This document shows positions 1-11,370 of a stretch of DNA of 64,000 nt, piece by piece. Within the stretch, counting starts at the first letter, position 1, and every line of letters begins with the position of its first letter. Under the pieces are notes generated by a model, which was given only the letters and a program-made list of their open reading frames with translations, ran no database searches and had not been told where the DNA came from. Position numbers and translations under genes: made by a program. Source of the stretch: Pseudoglutamicibacter cumminsii (GTDB lineage: Bacteria > Actinomycetota > Actinomycetes > Actinomycetales > Micrococcaceae); contig NZ_QFWG01000006.1 in assembly GCF_003143995.1 (NCBI RefSeq), positions 62,001-126,000 on the forward strand, in the 5' to 3' direction.

Positions 1-14
1 TGAGGCGCGGTATC

Positions 15-950
15 TTGAAGAGTATGCCCACACAGTCTGTTAAGCGCGGACAACGCCCGCCCATGAACCCTGCCGTCAAGATCGGTGCGCTGGTGCTCGG
101 CGCGATCGTTGTTGTCGCGGTACTTGTGCTTGCCGCCCGCGGACTGCGGAGCCTCGACGCCGTTGAGCAGTTCATTCAACGCTATCCAGGCACCTCAGAA
201 CCGCCTGCGTTCAGCGAGCCCGGATTCCCGCTGTGGGTGCGCATCACGCACTACCTGAACTTCCTGTTCATCCTGCTTCTGATGCGTTCCGGGATGGAGA
301 AACGCGCGATCGGTGCGCGCAAGCACCCCGCGTATTGGACACCGAGCAAGCGCGGCGGTCGCAAGATCCCGTTCTTGCTGTGGTGGCACCAGTTCGTTGA
401 CGTTCTGTGGGTTGTCAACGGGCTCGTCTACGTGGTGCTTCTGTTCTCGACCGGCCGCTGGGGCCGCTTGGTGCCGACCAGCTGGGATGTCTTCCCGAAC
501 GCGGTCTCCGCAGGCCTGCAGTATCTTTCGCTGGACTGGCCGCTCACCGAATCGTGGGGCGCCTATAACTCACTGCAGCTACTCGCATACTTTGTGGTCG
601 TGTTTATCGCGGCGCCGCTGGCGATCATCTCGGGCCTGCGGCTCTCGAGCTTCTGGCCTAAGGACGCCCCGAAGCTCAATAAGGTCGTGTCAGCTAAGGT
701 CGCTCGCGGCCTGCACTTCCCGGTAGTTGTTGTGTTCATTGGGTTCGTAGTGTTCCACGTGTTCCTCGTGTTCACCACGGGGATGCGGCAGAACCTCAAC
801 CACATGTTCGCAGGGACCGCTGACACCTCGTGGGTTGGTTTCTGGGGCTTCGTGATCTCCACGGTTGTTGCGGTGGGCCTAACTGCTGCCGCAACAACGC
901 CGGTTCTACGGCCTATCGCCGCGACCCACGGCAAGGTCACGACCCGCTAG
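15..950 (+). CDS. Cytochrome b561/b6-type membrane subunit
   Basis: A six-helix membrane protein: helices lie near residues 20-43, 73-93, 119-145, 187-208, 229-256 and 275-298. Histidines inside helices (ITHYLNF, WHQFVD, LHFPVV, FHVFLVF) are candidate haem ligands, as in b-type subunits of thiosulfate reductase or formate dehydrogenase. Such proteins pass electrons between the quinone pool and a partner oxidoreductase, in related genomes often a molybdopterin enzyme; that partner would lie left of the window edge (inference). A TTG at 15 has GAGG nine bases upstream; ATG codons at 24 and 63 are alternatives. Confidence 0.7.
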   Translation: MKSMPTQSVKRGQRPPMNPAVKIGALVLGAIVVVAVLVLAARGLRSLDAVEQFIQRYPGTSEPPAFSEPGFPLWVRITHYLNFLFILLLMRSGMEKRAIGARKHPAYWTPSKRGGRKIPFLLWWHQFVDVLWVVNGLVYVVLLFSTGRWGRLVPTSWDVFPNAVSAGLQYLSLDWPLTESWGAYNSLQLLAYFVVVFIAAPLAIISGLRLSSFWPKDAPKLNKVVSAKVARGLHFPVVVVFIGFVVFHVFLVFTTGMRQNLNHMFAGTADTSWVGFWGFVISTVVAVGLTAAATTPVLRPIAATHGKVTTR

Positions 951-1010
951 GTCACGGTTCGCTAAGCCGCGCCTCGCTGGGTTGCACGCCACTGACCACT
1001 GTCCTCTGAG

Positions 1011-1700
1011 TCAGCGCGCGTGTATCAGCGCAACCATTTCCGCGAGCCGCGCCGGGGTCATGTCGGCGAGGGTTTCACGGATGATGAGCCCGTCGCGTCC
1101 CGTGATGGCCGCGGTGTGGGGGATACCCAGGGTTGCTAGTCCCGCGTTGACTGCGGAGGCTGTGCCGGGCGTCGAGTCTTCGATCGCAATCACCCGGGTT
1201 GCCGGCAGCTCCAACCCCGTCGCCTCGCGCAACAGACGCAGCCCCTTGAGGTAGGGCTCAGGCTCTGGTTTGTGTGGGTACACCGTGTCTCCGGTGACGA
1301 TCGCATCGAATGGATTGCGTCCCAAGACCTCGATGAAAGCGCTCGAAAGAGGCGTCTCAGACATCGTGACGAGCGCCTGCGGAACCCCGGCCTCACTGAG
1401 CGCTTCGAGGAGCTCGCGTGCGCCTGGTCTCCATGGGATACCGAACTCTCGCACCCCTGCGGCGACCTCCGTGATGAGGTGGTCGATGATCTCCCGGACT
1501 GACAAGTTCAGGCCCGCTTCCCGCATCTTTTCGGCGGCAGAAGGTAGGGAAGCGCCTACGAAGTCCTCGACGTCTTGCTGAGTCCAGGGTGCACCTGCAC
1601 GTTCCATGAGTGAGATCTCGGCCCGGCCCCACAGCGGGTCGGAATCGATGAGGGTTCCGTCCATGTCCCACAGGACTGCCGCTGGTAGCTGGTTGCTCAT
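1011..1700 (-). CDS. HAD-family phosphatase (beta-phosphoglucomutase-like)
   Basis: A haloacid-dehalogenase-type hydrolase. The N-terminal motif I reads VLWDMDGTLIDSD, giving the nucleophile Asp and the acid/base Asp two residues later. Motif II (VTMSETP) holds a Thr/Ser where expected, and the C-terminal part has HKPEPEPY (Lys of motif III) and VIAIEDSTPGTASAVNAG (acidic motif IV). The cap is helical, of the phosphoglucomutase/gph type, so the substrate is a small phosphorylated metabolite that cannot be named. I start at the ATG giving MSNQ, with GAGAG upstream; an ATG 24 bases earlier (1724) is possible. It stands alone on the minus strand. Confidence 0.85.
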   Translation of the reverse strand: MSNQLPAAVLWDMDGTLIDSDPLWGRAEISLMERAGAPWTQQDVEDFVGASLPSAAEKMREAGLNLSVREIIDHLITEVAAGVREFGIPWRPGARELLEALSEAGVPQALVTMSETPLSSAFIEVLGRNPFDAIVTGDTVYPHKPEPEPYLKGLRLLREATGLELPATRVIAIEDSTPGTASAVNAGLATLGIPHTAAITGRDGLIIRETLADMTPARLAEMVALIHAR

Positions 1701-1869
1701 GTTCACTCTCACTCGCTTTGGCATCGTCGATGGGTGGCTGATGTGGTCGACGATGCGGTGGCCCCGTTCGCGCTGGTATGTGTGCGCTGGTATGTTCGCC
1801 TCCAGTCTAGGCAGGGGACCTGGAGGGGCAGACCGGGCAAGAGAAATTGCGGCGCTTAAAGCGCTGTGA

Positions 1870-1893
1870 GGTATGGGATGAAAATCCCATACC
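1870..1893 (-). terminator. Hairpin downstream of the subtilisin gene
   Basis: Perfect 10-bp stem GGTATGGGAT/ATCCCATACC with a GAAA loop, 47 bases past the protease stop codon. There is no T-run on either side, so it may be a weak terminator or an RNA 3'-end stabiliser. Confidence 0.5.
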
Positions 1894-1940
1894 CCACAGC
1901 CGATGGTGGTGATCGGTTAGTTCAGTGAACTACTCCGCGA

Positions 1941-4900
1941 TTATGGAGCGGTGATCACCTGTGCGCGAGAGCCGTACTGCTTCTCGTTGCCGCCCTTGAG
2001 GTTGCCGGTGCGGTTGTTCAGGTGCAGGACCAAGAACTTCTTGGATGCGTCCTGAACCAGTACCGGAGCGGCGGAACCCTGAACCGAAGTGACAAGCAGG
2101 CCGTCGGTGCGGTTCGCGATACCTGGGTTAGCGGCATCGAATTCGATCCAGTCGGTCTTGTCAACCGCAACGTTCTTACCGTTTTCGTCAACGTGGTACA
2201 TGGACCAGGACGAGACCTTGTAGCGGATCTTCGCTGCGTCTTCCTTGGTCAGGCCAATCTCCTTGAGGGATACCGGGAAGATAGCGACGTTCGAGTCGAA
2301 AGTCGCTGGGTCCTGGTTACCCAGCAGGTCGTTGACCGGACGCAGGTCGACGGTCTTGCCCGACTTCGCATCGGCGGTTACTGCGAGGTCCAGATCGAGG
2401 GAGTCGAGCCGGGTGTTGAACATGTTGTAGTCGGCCTTGCCGTCACCGTTGACATCGATGTCGATGTTGAATTCGGTGGCGCTGTTCATGCGTGCCCAGT
2501 TGCCCCAGGTCGAAATACCGAAACCGAGGAGGCCGTCCTCCATGCCAGTGACCGGTACGGTCGAGGTTGCGCCGACGTACTGGAGGTCCATTTCACGGGC
2601 GGCAGGAACCTTGTCCAGCTCCTTCTTCCCGCGCTCCGAGGTTGCGCCGAGCTCGAGCACGGCTGCCTTGGAGATGAACGCTTCGTTGCGCAGACCGGAG
2701 TCTGCATCAGGGCCGCGGAACTGGACGGTCGAACGGTCGCCGCGGAGCTTGGTCAGCTTGGCGGTTGCGTTACCTGCTGGCTTTGGTGCCGAGGTCACTG
2801 GGACGCGCAGGGTTGGCTGGGTCGAGGAAGTGAATTCGACGCGGCCGGTCGTGTCTGCAACGTATGCACGTGGCAGATCTTCCTGCTTTGCATCCATGGT
2901 TGGGTCCATGGTGCGAGTCATCTTGTTCTTGTCGAAGGTGAGAGTCACCTTGACCTGTGCGATGCCCTTGGATGGAACCGTGACGCGCTGCTTGTCGAGG
3001 GAGACCTTGACACCCTTCTGCTGGGTTGCGCCCTTGTATGCGACGTTGTAGGTCTGTGCGCGGGTGGTCATGTTGCGCAGTTCGACCGTCTTGGTCACGG
3101 AATCGGTGTTCTGGACAACCTCAACGACACCGAAGTTAGCGGAGACGAGGTCCTTGCGGTCCTTGTCGTAGGCGATAACCGGGGTCTTGAGAGCGGCGTC
3201 AGCCATCACACGGCCGGAACCAACACGGTTTGGACCGTAGACGTTCTTGCCCTTCTTGATGTCGGCAGCCGCGGTGTTCATGACGATGTTCTTGATCTCG
3301 AGTGGCGTGTAGTTGCCGTTAGCTGCAACCAGAGCCGAAACACCCGCGGTGAACGGGGTAGCCATCGAGGTACCGGACATGTTCAGTGCACCGTTACCCA
3401 TGCCAACACCTGCGGAAGGAATCGAGGTACCTGGTGCTGCCACGTCTGGCTTCACAACGGCATCCGAGCCGTGCAGACCACGCGAGGACGATGGGTTCAA
3501 GGTGTCCAGGGCGTCGGTGTTGATGGACATCGAGGAGGTCTTGGCAGGATCAACGCTGATCTCGAGCTCGCCCTTCTTAGCGGCCTCGACAAGCTCCTCA
3601 GATCCGGACTTGGTGAACTGAACGCCTGGGATCTTGTCGTTACCGGCAATACCTGCGGTGAAGACCTCGTTCGGAGCGTTGAGAACAACACCCTTAGCGC
3701 CTGCTGCGGCAGCGTTGTCGAAGCGAGCCTTGGAGCCACATTCGAGCTTCTCGCCGGCTGGGTCGTCAGTCCAGTGCAGCCATACCCACTTGCCCTTGAT
3801 CGACTCGTCGCCGGTCAATGGGGCACAACCGGTGGTCTTGAGGCCAGACTTCGGAACAACAACCTGACCGGACTCTGCCTTCTCCCATGGGTAGGAAGCG
3901 GAGAGCTGGCCTGGGTAGTCCTTCGCGAGGTCCTTAGGCTTGGTCACGGTGATCGCGTCAGCTGCGGCCTGCGAGCCGACGGAGTTAGCAACCGTGAGGG
4001 ACGATGGTGCAACACCTGGTGCGCCACCGATGTCGGTGATGTCACCGGAGTTACCGGAAGCGATGACGGTCAGGATGCCCTGCTTGGTGAGGGCGTCGAC
4101 CATGTCGGCCTCTGGGTCATCGGCCGGGGTGTTGGTCGAGCCCAGCGACATGTTGACGATCTGTGCGCGGTCAGAGAAGTCGCCGTCACCGTTCGGGTCG
4201 AGCACACGGTCGAGTGCTTCGCCGACAACGTTGGTCGAACCTTCACAGCCGAACACGCGCAGGGACACGATGCCAGCTTCTGGGGCGGCACCTGGGCCGA
4301 TGCGCATCGCGTTGACCAGGTCGTCGTTGAGGGATTCGTAGTCGCCGCGGAATGTCTTGCCGTTTTCGTCGACGCCGTAGCCTGCAGCGGTGCCGGCTAC
4401 GTGGGTTCCGTGGCCGCCAAGTTCACAGTCAAGCGGGTTGGAGTCTGGCTTTGGGAGCGAGAAGAGAGACGCAGCGTTGTAGTCATCGCCGACGAGGTCC
4501 CAGCCGCCCTTGTACTTCTTTGGATCGTAGAGGCCGGAATCAGCCGATGGCATGTCCTTGGAAGCCTTAGCTTTCTTGTAGGCTTCCTTGGTGCCTGGGC
4601 CGCCGAAGGCTGCGTGGGTGTAGTCCAAACCGGAGTCGATAACCGCGATGGTGACGCCCTTACCGGTCTGCTTCTGAGCGGCCCATGCCTGGACGGAGCC
4701 GGTGTCGATCACGGTGCCCTTGTTGTTGCGGGTCTTTGGAATGATCGCGGAAATCTTGACGACGTCGTCGCGGGATGCGAGTGCGCGCAGGCTGTCAGCG
4801 TCACCCTGAAGTGCAACGCCAGGAAGAGCGTTGGTGGTCTTGTAGAGGACCTTCGAGTTGGACTGCTTTGCAGCGGAGGTGCCCTGTGCCTGGATCTGCT

Positions 4901-5264
4901 TGCGGAGCTGGCGGACCTTAGCGACGTTCTTGACTGGACGCTTTTTGCCGCTACGCACCTGGGCTGGCTGGGAGAGCTCGTAAGCACCTTTACCGGCGAA
5001 CTGTACGTAGACGGAAACCTGGCCCTCCATCTTGGCCAGAGGGCCCTGGACCTTGAGAGAGTTGAGTTTCTTCAGATCAAGGTCAGATGGCTTGAGCTTG
5101 TTCTTATCAACCTTGTCCTTGTTTTGGCTGAGCGAATCTGACTTAGCTGCAGGGTTCATGAATGACGATGCGTTAGCGGCGGGCACTGTACCCACGGCTA
5201 GCGCAGCACCTACAGCCAGCGCTGCGGCGCCGCGTGCTACGCGGCGCGTTTTGCTGTTTTTCAA
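1941..5264 (-). CDS. Secreted S8 subtilisin-like serine protease with PA domain
   Basis: A 1,107-residue exported protease. Residues 1-32 form a Sec signal (basic start, Ala-rich core, VPAANA/SS cleavage region). Residues ~80-178 look like an I9-type propeptide. The catalytic triad is Asp210 (AVIDSG), His285 (GGHGTHVAG) and Ser633 (SGTSMATP), with oxyanion Asn405 (ASGNSG). A PA-type insert (~460-560) sits between Asn and Ser. Beyond ~690 come Fn3-like beta domains and an acidic repeat reading DIDVNGDGKADYN that resembles a calcium loop. No LPxTG or membrane anchor is visible, so it should be released. The start is a TTG with AGGAG seven bases upstream; no ATG fits. Confidence 0.93.
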   Translation of the reverse strand: MKNSKTRRVARGAAALAVGAALAVGTVPAANASSFMNPAAKSDSLSQNKDKVDKNKLKPSDLDLKKLNSLKVQGPLAKMEGQVSVYVQFAGKGAYELSQPAQVRSGKKRPVKNVAKVRQLRKQIQAQGTSAAKQSNSKVLYKTTNALPGVALQGDADSLRALASRDDVVKISAIIPKTRNNKGTVIDTGSVQAWAAQKQTGKGVTIAVIDSGLDYTHAAFGGPGTKEAYKKAKASKDMPSADSGLYDPKKYKGGWDLVGDDYNAASLFSLPKPDSNPLDCELGGHGTHVAGTAAGYGVDENGKTFRGDYESLNDDLVNAMRIGPGAAPEAGIVSLRVFGCEGSTNVVGEALDRVLDPNGDGDFSDRAQIVNMSLGSTNTPADDPEADMVDALTKQGILTVIASGNSGDITDIGGAPGVAPSSLTVANSVGSQAAADAITVTKPKDLAKDYPGQLSASYPWEKAESGQVVVPKSGLKTTGCAPLTGDESIKGKWVWLHWTDDPAGEKLECGSKARFDNAAAAGAKGVVLNAPNEVFTAGIAGNDKIPGVQFTKSGSEELVEAAKKGELEISVDPAKTSSMSINTDALDTLNPSSSRGLHGSDAVVKPDVAAPGTSIPSAGVGMGNGALNMSGTSMATPFTAGVSALVAANGNYTPLEIKNIVMNTAAADIKKGKNVYGPNRVGSGRVMADAALKTPVIAYDKDRKDLVSANFGVVEVVQNTDSVTKTVELRNMTTRAQTYNVAYKGATQQKGVKVSLDKQRVTVPSKGIAQVKVTLTFDKNKMTRTMDPTMDAKQEDLPRAYVADTTGRVEFTSSTQPTLRVPVTSAPKPAGNATAKLTKLRGDRSTVQFRGPDADSGLRNEAFISKAAVLELGATSERGKKELDKVPAAREMDLQYVGATSTVPVTGMEDGLLGFGISTWGNWARMNSATEFNIDIDVNGDGKADYNMFNTRLDSLDLDLAVTADAKSGKTVDLRPVNDLLGNQDPATFDSNVAIFPVSLKEIGLTKEDAAKIRYKVSSWSMYHVDENGKNVAVDKTDWIEFDAANPGIANRTDGLLVTSVQGSAAPVLVQDASKKFLVLHLNNRTGNLKGGNEKQYGSRAQVITAP

Positions 5265-5471
5265 GAGATCTCCTCAAGAGTGCTTTGGTGTCGAGTAATG
5301 GGACAAATGCTGATGAGAACGACGCGGTCAACAGAATGTGCGGTACATCACATCAACACTGATGAGATTTGTCTAAACCGGAGGTAATGTCAAGGGAAAT
5401 TTTTGTACTTGATAGTCCGCTAAGGCGCACCTTTGAGCTAGCTGTGTAGGGCGGAGTTGCCGGATGTAAAA
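5265..5471. other. Intergenic leader of the protease gene
   Basis: Part of a 316-base gap between the protease and pyridoxal kinase genes. It holds the protease ribosome-binding site (AGGAG, 5272-5276) and an inverted repeat CATCA-ACAC-TGATG at 5351-5364 that could be an operator. I see no convincing -35/-10 pair and no small gene. Confidence 0.4.
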
Positions 5472-5519
5472 CATCCCGGGTTTCTCAGACCTTGCCTGTG
5501 AAGTCTGAGAACCGGGATG
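5472..5519 (-). terminator. Rho-independent terminator of the pyridoxal kinase gene
   Basis: A strong stem pairs CATCCCGG...TCTCAGAC with GTCTGAGAACCGGGATG (two-base bulge). On the minus strand it is followed by TTTTA; on the plus strand by AAAAAAATTTT. It lies 60 bases past the pdxK stop. Confidence 0.75.
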
Positions 5520-5580
5520 AAAAAAATTTTCAAAATATGTCAGGAGTTTTTTGCTCGCGGACAGGTGGCGCACAGCGCTT

Positions 5581-6405
5581 CTAGTTTGAGCGCAGGCCAC
5601 CCTGCCACAGAGCGTCGAATGGGAGTGAGGATTCCACACGCTGGCTGATTCCGCGCGTCACGAACTCTTTGGCTTCGCGGGCCGCCTCGAGCGGGGAGCG
5701 GCCCTGAGCCAGCAGCGCGGCAATAGCCGCAGCGAGCGAGCATCCAGCGCCGGACACCGCATGATCGCCAACCTTAGGCGTCGAGAGAACCTCGAACTCG
5801 CCGCCGTCATAGAAAACATCCACAGCATCAGGGCCGTCCAAACGGATACCGCCCTTAGCGAGCACAGCGGCGCCGGACTTCTCGTGGATCACCTTGGCGG
5901 CCTTCTTGAGGCCCTCAACGTCAGTGATCTCAAAGCCCGCCAACGTCGAGGCTTCAAAGAGGTTCGGGGTCACGAACGTAGCCTTCGGAAGAAGCTTGGC
6001 AACCAATGCCTGGTCGGTGTCCAAAGCCGCGCCCGGCTCCTGGCCCTTGCAGATCAAAACCGGATCCAGGACCACGTTGTCCCACTCCTGGTTTTCAAGA
6101 GCGCCAGCCACCGTTTCGATGGTCTGCGGGGTGCCCATCATGCCGAGCTTGACGGTGCGAAGCTTGCCATCGTACGAGGTCTGCGAGGCCTCGAGTTGAT
6201 CCGCGATCACCTGCGGATCAACCGGCACGAAGCGGTGGTTCCAGTTGTCCTTCGGGTCGAAAGAAACGATGCAGGTGAGCCCGACAATGCCGAAAACGCC
6301 GAGCTCCTGGAACGTCTTGAGGTCAGCCTGAGCGCCGGCACCGCCGGTGGCTTCAGAACCTGCGATGGTCAATACGATGGGGGGATTCTCAAAAGTCATA
6401 GTCAT
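5581..6405 (-). CDS. pdxK: Pyridoxine/pyridoxal kinase, ThiD-like type
   Basis: A ribokinase-fold kinase of 274 residues. It has the ThiD/PdxK opening LTIAGSEATGGAGAQADLKTF, then VSFDPKDNWNH, VVLDPVLICKG, FVTPNLFEAS and the anion-hole motif SGAGCS. From memory, the WNH, DPV.xCKG and DVxYDG segments match the Bacillus PdxK branch better than true ThiD, so I call a B6-vitamer kinase (ATP-dependent 5'-phosphorylation to PLP or precursors), with HMP kinase as the alternative. The reading frame extends upstream to 6561, but family alignment places the start at ATG 6405. No clear ribosome-binding site. Divergent from the queuosine-precursor transporter. Confidence 0.85.
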   Translation of the reverse strand: MTMTFENPPIVLTIAGSEATGGAGAQADLKTFQELGVFGIVGLTCIVSFDPKDNWNHRFVPVDPQVIADQLEASQTSYDGKLRTVKLGMMGTPQTIETVAGALENQEWDNVVLDPVLICKGQEPGAALDTDQALVAKLLPKATFVTPNLFEASTLAGFEITDVEGLKKAAKVIHEKSGAAVLAKGGIRLDGPDAVDVFYDGGEFEVLSTPKVGDHAVSGAGCSLAAAIAALLAQGRSPLEAAREAKEFVTRGISQRVESSLPFDALWQGGLRSN

Positions 6406-6491
6406 ATCGTAAAACCGTGAGATGTCATGATCAGCCAAACTGGCCGAACGACATGCCAGAATAGGTCGGGAACTTTCATGTTTCGTAGCAA

Positions 6492-6512
6492 CCCGGTGGT
6501 GGCAGGACCGGG
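6492..6512 (+). promoter_or_regulatory. Leader hairpin before the queuosine-precursor transporter
   Basis: Perfect stem CCCGGT/ACCGGG closing the loop GGTGGCAGG. It ends 16 bases before the AAGGAG ribosome-binding site (6529-6534). The loop GGTG could pair with CAC at 6518-6520, giving an H-type pseudoknot near the SD. Queuosine-transport genes are often under preQ1 riboswitches; the sequence does not match a preQ1 class I know, so this is a candidate only. Confidence 0.3.
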
Positions 6513-6538
6513 CCGCGCACATCCCCTTAAGGAGAGCC

Positions 6539-7273
6539 ATGTCCAGCCGGCCTGAAACCATCCCTGCCAGCCCCGCATCAGACGCCGCACGCGAGCATCG
6601 AGCCGTGTTCGCATCGACGGGTTCGCGTTTTTACCCCACCATCCTGGCCCTCATGGGGCTGGTGTTCGTGCTCAGCAACATCGGCGCCAGCAAGGGCGTT
6701 GAGCTGTTCGGCCTCGTAACGGACGGCGGTTTCTTCCTCTTCCCGCTCGCCTACATCTTGGGCGACGTGGTCTCGGAGGTCTATGGGTGGAAGGCCTCAC
6801 GCCGGGCCATCATTACGACGTTCGTGTTTGGCGCGCTCGCGGTGCTCACTTTCCAGACGATCATCGCGCTGCCTGCCGCGAGCTTCTACGAAGGCCAGGA
6901 AGCGCTTGCAGCAACGTTGGGACCGGTATGGCAGATCGTGCTCGCGTCCCTGTTGGGGTTCATGGCCGGCCAGTTGTCTAACGCGCTGATCATCGTGTGG
7001 CTCAAGCGTCGCCACGGCGAGCGCGGCCTGTTACTGCGCATCCTGGGTTCCTCAGGTGTGGGTGAGGCGTTGGATACGCTGATTTTCTGCTCGATCGCCG
7101 CACCGGTTATTGGGATCGATTCGTTCGGGGTTTTCCTGCAGTACTTTGTGATTGGTTTCTGCTGGAAGCTCGGTGTTGAGGTTGTGTTCTCACCGGTTAC
7201 GGTCGTGGTGATTAAGCTCGTGAAGCGCTTCGAGCCGAGCTACCCGAAGAACGGTGCCGCAGTAGCCGTCTAG
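6539..7273 (+). CDS. Queuosine-precursor transporter (YhhQ/DUF165 family)
   Basis: A 244-residue inner-membrane protein with about six helices. The family signature is clear: FYPTILALMGLVFVLSNIG, then GGFFLFPLAYILGDVVSEVYG with its conserved acidic and aromatic residues, and a C-terminal FxxKLGVEVVFSP segment. YhhQ proteins import preQ0/preQ1 for tRNA queuosine synthesis. This fits the convergent tgt gene 40 bases downstream and suggests salvage, since no queCDEF genes are in the window. The ATG has AAGGAG four bases upstream. The leader contains a hairpin that may regulate it. Confidence 0.93.
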   Translation: MSSRPETIPASPASDAAREHRAVFASTGSRFYPTILALMGLVFVLSNIGASKGVELFGLVTDGGFFLFPLAYILGDVVSEVYGWKASRRAIITTFVFGALAVLTFQTIIALPAASFYEGQEALAATLGPVWQIVLASLLGFMAGQLSNALIIVWLKRRHGERGLLLRILGSSGVGEALDTLIFCSIAAPVIGIDSFGVFLQYFVIGFCWKLGVEVVFSPVTVVVIKLVKRFEPSYPKNGAAVAV

Positions 7274-7311
7274 ATTTCCGGCCCGTCGGCGTTGGTCGAC
7301 GGTGTATCCAC

Positions 7312-9576
<2,265 letters not shown>

Positions 9577-9580
<4 letters not shown>

Positions 9581-10119
9581 CGTCCCCACCCCACGTGGGC
9601 GAGCGCTTGGTGGATGATCTGCCCGCGTCCGCCGGTGAACTCGGCCTGGACGCTTTCCGAAAGAGCTTCTTCCGGTGTGAGCCACGACAGCTCGAGGGCG
9701 TCTTGGCGCGGATTGCATTCGCCCTGAACTGGGATCACGTAGGTCAGCGCGACGGCGTGCTGGCGTTCGTCGGTGAGCCCTGTTTCGGACGGCGACGGGA
9801 AGTATTCTGCGACCGTGCACGGAACCAGCGAGGCCGGCAACGACGGCATCGCGAGCGGGCCGAGGTCCTTTTCGAGGTTGCGCATCAGCGCGGCGCGGAT
9901 CGTCTCACGGTACATCACGCGGCCGGAAACGAAGGTCCGCTCGAACTGACCGTCATCGGTGGTCGTGTAGAGCAGGCCGACCTCAGAAACGTAGCCCATC
10001 GGATCCACACGCACAGGGATTGCCTGGACGTAGACGATCGGTAGGCGTCGTCGGGCTTCGTACAGGTCCTCTTCTGAGAGCCAACCTGGGTTTGGGTCTG
10101 GGGTCCGTACTGCGCTCAT
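9577..10119 (-). CDS. NUDIX-fold family protein (DUF4916-like)
   Basis: 180 residues. The opening PGWLSEEDLYEARRRLPIVYVQAIPVRVD and the later VALTYVIPVQGECNPRQDALELSWLTPEEAL resemble NUDIX hydrolase-like proteins of actinobacteria. The classical GX5EX7REUXEEXGU box is not intact (RETIRAALMRNLEKDLG only partly fits), so catalytic activity is uncertain. It is first gene of the operon with the DUF6707-like gene (GTGA overlap) and tgt. A nucleotide or coenzyme substrate is plausible but not shown. Confidence 0.75.
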
Positions 10120-10189
10120 AGTCTTTGTTCTACCTCACTGGGTGCGTGGTTGCCAGCGTTGCGCGGGGCGTGGTTGCTGTGTTCAGCGG

Positions 10190-11293
10190 TTAGCGCATTC
10201 CGCGCCAGTAAGCGTCCGATGCGGGGTTGTTTTCAACGCGGACGCGCAGCGAACGTGCGGTGACGGCTGCCCAGTGTGGGTTGCGGAGGGCTTCGCGGCC
10301 GATGCAGATGGCGTCAGCTTGGCCGCTGGCGGCGATCGTTTCGGCTTGCGCGGGTTCGGTGATGAGGCCGACTGCGCTGACCACGGCGTCGCCGGCTGGT
10401 AGCGCTTGGCGGACAGCGGAGGCTAGTGCGACTTGGTAGCCGGCTCCGATCGGGATGACCTTAGGGTCTGGGTGGATGCCGCCGGAAGAGATGTCGAACC
10501 ACGTCACGCCGGCTTCGTCGAACAGGCGGCGGGTGAGTTCGATCGTTTCTTCGACGGTCACGCCGTGTTCGACCCAGTCGGTTGCGGACAAGCGGATGCC
10601 CAGCGGCTTGTGTGCCGGCCAGACCTCGCGCACCGCAGTTGCGACCTCGAGCGCGAAACGTGCACGGTCCTGCCCGTACTCGTCATCGCGCTGATTGGTG
10701 AGCGGGGAGAAGAACTCGTGGATCAGGTAGCCGTGGGCCCCGTGGAGCTGCACGGCGTCGTAGCCGGCTTGATCCGCGCGGCGCGCGGCCTCACGGAACG
10801 CCTCGATGACGTCGCGGATGTCCTCGGTGGTCATCGCGCACGGAGTGAGAAGTCCCGGCTGGATCGGTTCTGAACCCGGCGCGATGACCTCCCACGCACG
10901 GTCTTCGTCCAACGGCCCTTCAGGTTCGTTAGGCAAGTGTGGATAGGTCGAGGCTTTGCCGCCCGCGTGCCCCAGCTGAACAGCGGCAGCCGCGCCGTGA
11001 GCGTGCATGAACTCCACCATCGTGCGGTGGGCATCAATCTGCTCATCCGACCACAAGCCGAGGTCTTGATCCGAGATCCGGCCGCGTGCCTCAACAGCGG
11101 TGGATTCGACCGTGATGAGGCCGAAACCGCCGGTCGCGAACGCTCCGTAATGCACCAGATGCCACGGCTGTGGAACGCCGGTGCGTGGCGCGGAGTACTG
11201 GCACATCGGGGAGACGAACGCGCGGTTGCGTACCGTCAGGCCCGCACCTTCGCGCGCCGGGATGGTCAGTTCAGTAAACAGCGTGGAAGCCAC
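10190..11293 (-). CDS. NADH:flavin oxidoreductase, YqjM-type old yellow enzyme
   Basis: A 367-residue FMN-dependent TIM-barrel ene-reductase. The SPMCQYSA motif carries the Cys that tunes FMN in the YqjM/NamA class, and HLVHYGAFATGG follows. The catalytic His pair and Tyr are in QLHGAHGYLIHEFFSPLTNQRDDEYG, and phosphate binding is by the C-terminal ADAICIGREALRNPHW. It reduces activated alkenes or related electrophiles with NAD(P)H; the natural substrate is unknown. The start is GTG (MASTLF) with AAGGAG four bases upstream. It is downstream of, and parallel to, the amidotransferase gene. Confidence 0.92.
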   Translation of the reverse strand: MASTLFTELTIPAREGAGLTVRNRAFVSPMCQYSAPRTGVPQPWHLVHYGAFATGGFGLITVESTAVEARGRISDQDLGLWSDEQIDAHRTMVEFMHAHGAAAAVQLGHAGGKASTYPHLPNEPEGPLDEDRAWEVIAPGSEPIQPGLLTPCAMTTEDIRDVIEAFREAARRADQAGYDAVQLHGAHGYLIHEFFSPLTNQRDDEYGQDRARFALEVATAVREVWPAHKPLGIRLSATDWVEHGVTVEETIELTRRLFDEAGVTWFDISSGGIHPDPKVIPIGAGYQVALASAVRQALPAGDAVVSAVGLITEPAQAETIAASGQADAICIGREALRNPHWAAVTARSLRVRVENNPASDAYWRGMR

Positions 11294-11370
11294 GGAACTC
11301 CTTAGTCGTCGGCTTAGTCGCGGGCAGGGGGTCTGCCGTGCGGCGGACCTCCAGCTTACGAGGTAGGTCT

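Noticed and set aside
2022-5141. A 1,039-codon open frame antisense to the subtilisin gene
   Set aside because: It lies wholly opposite a gene with signal peptide and full catalytic triad, has no domain and no ribosome-binding site, and arises from the codon bias of the sense strand.
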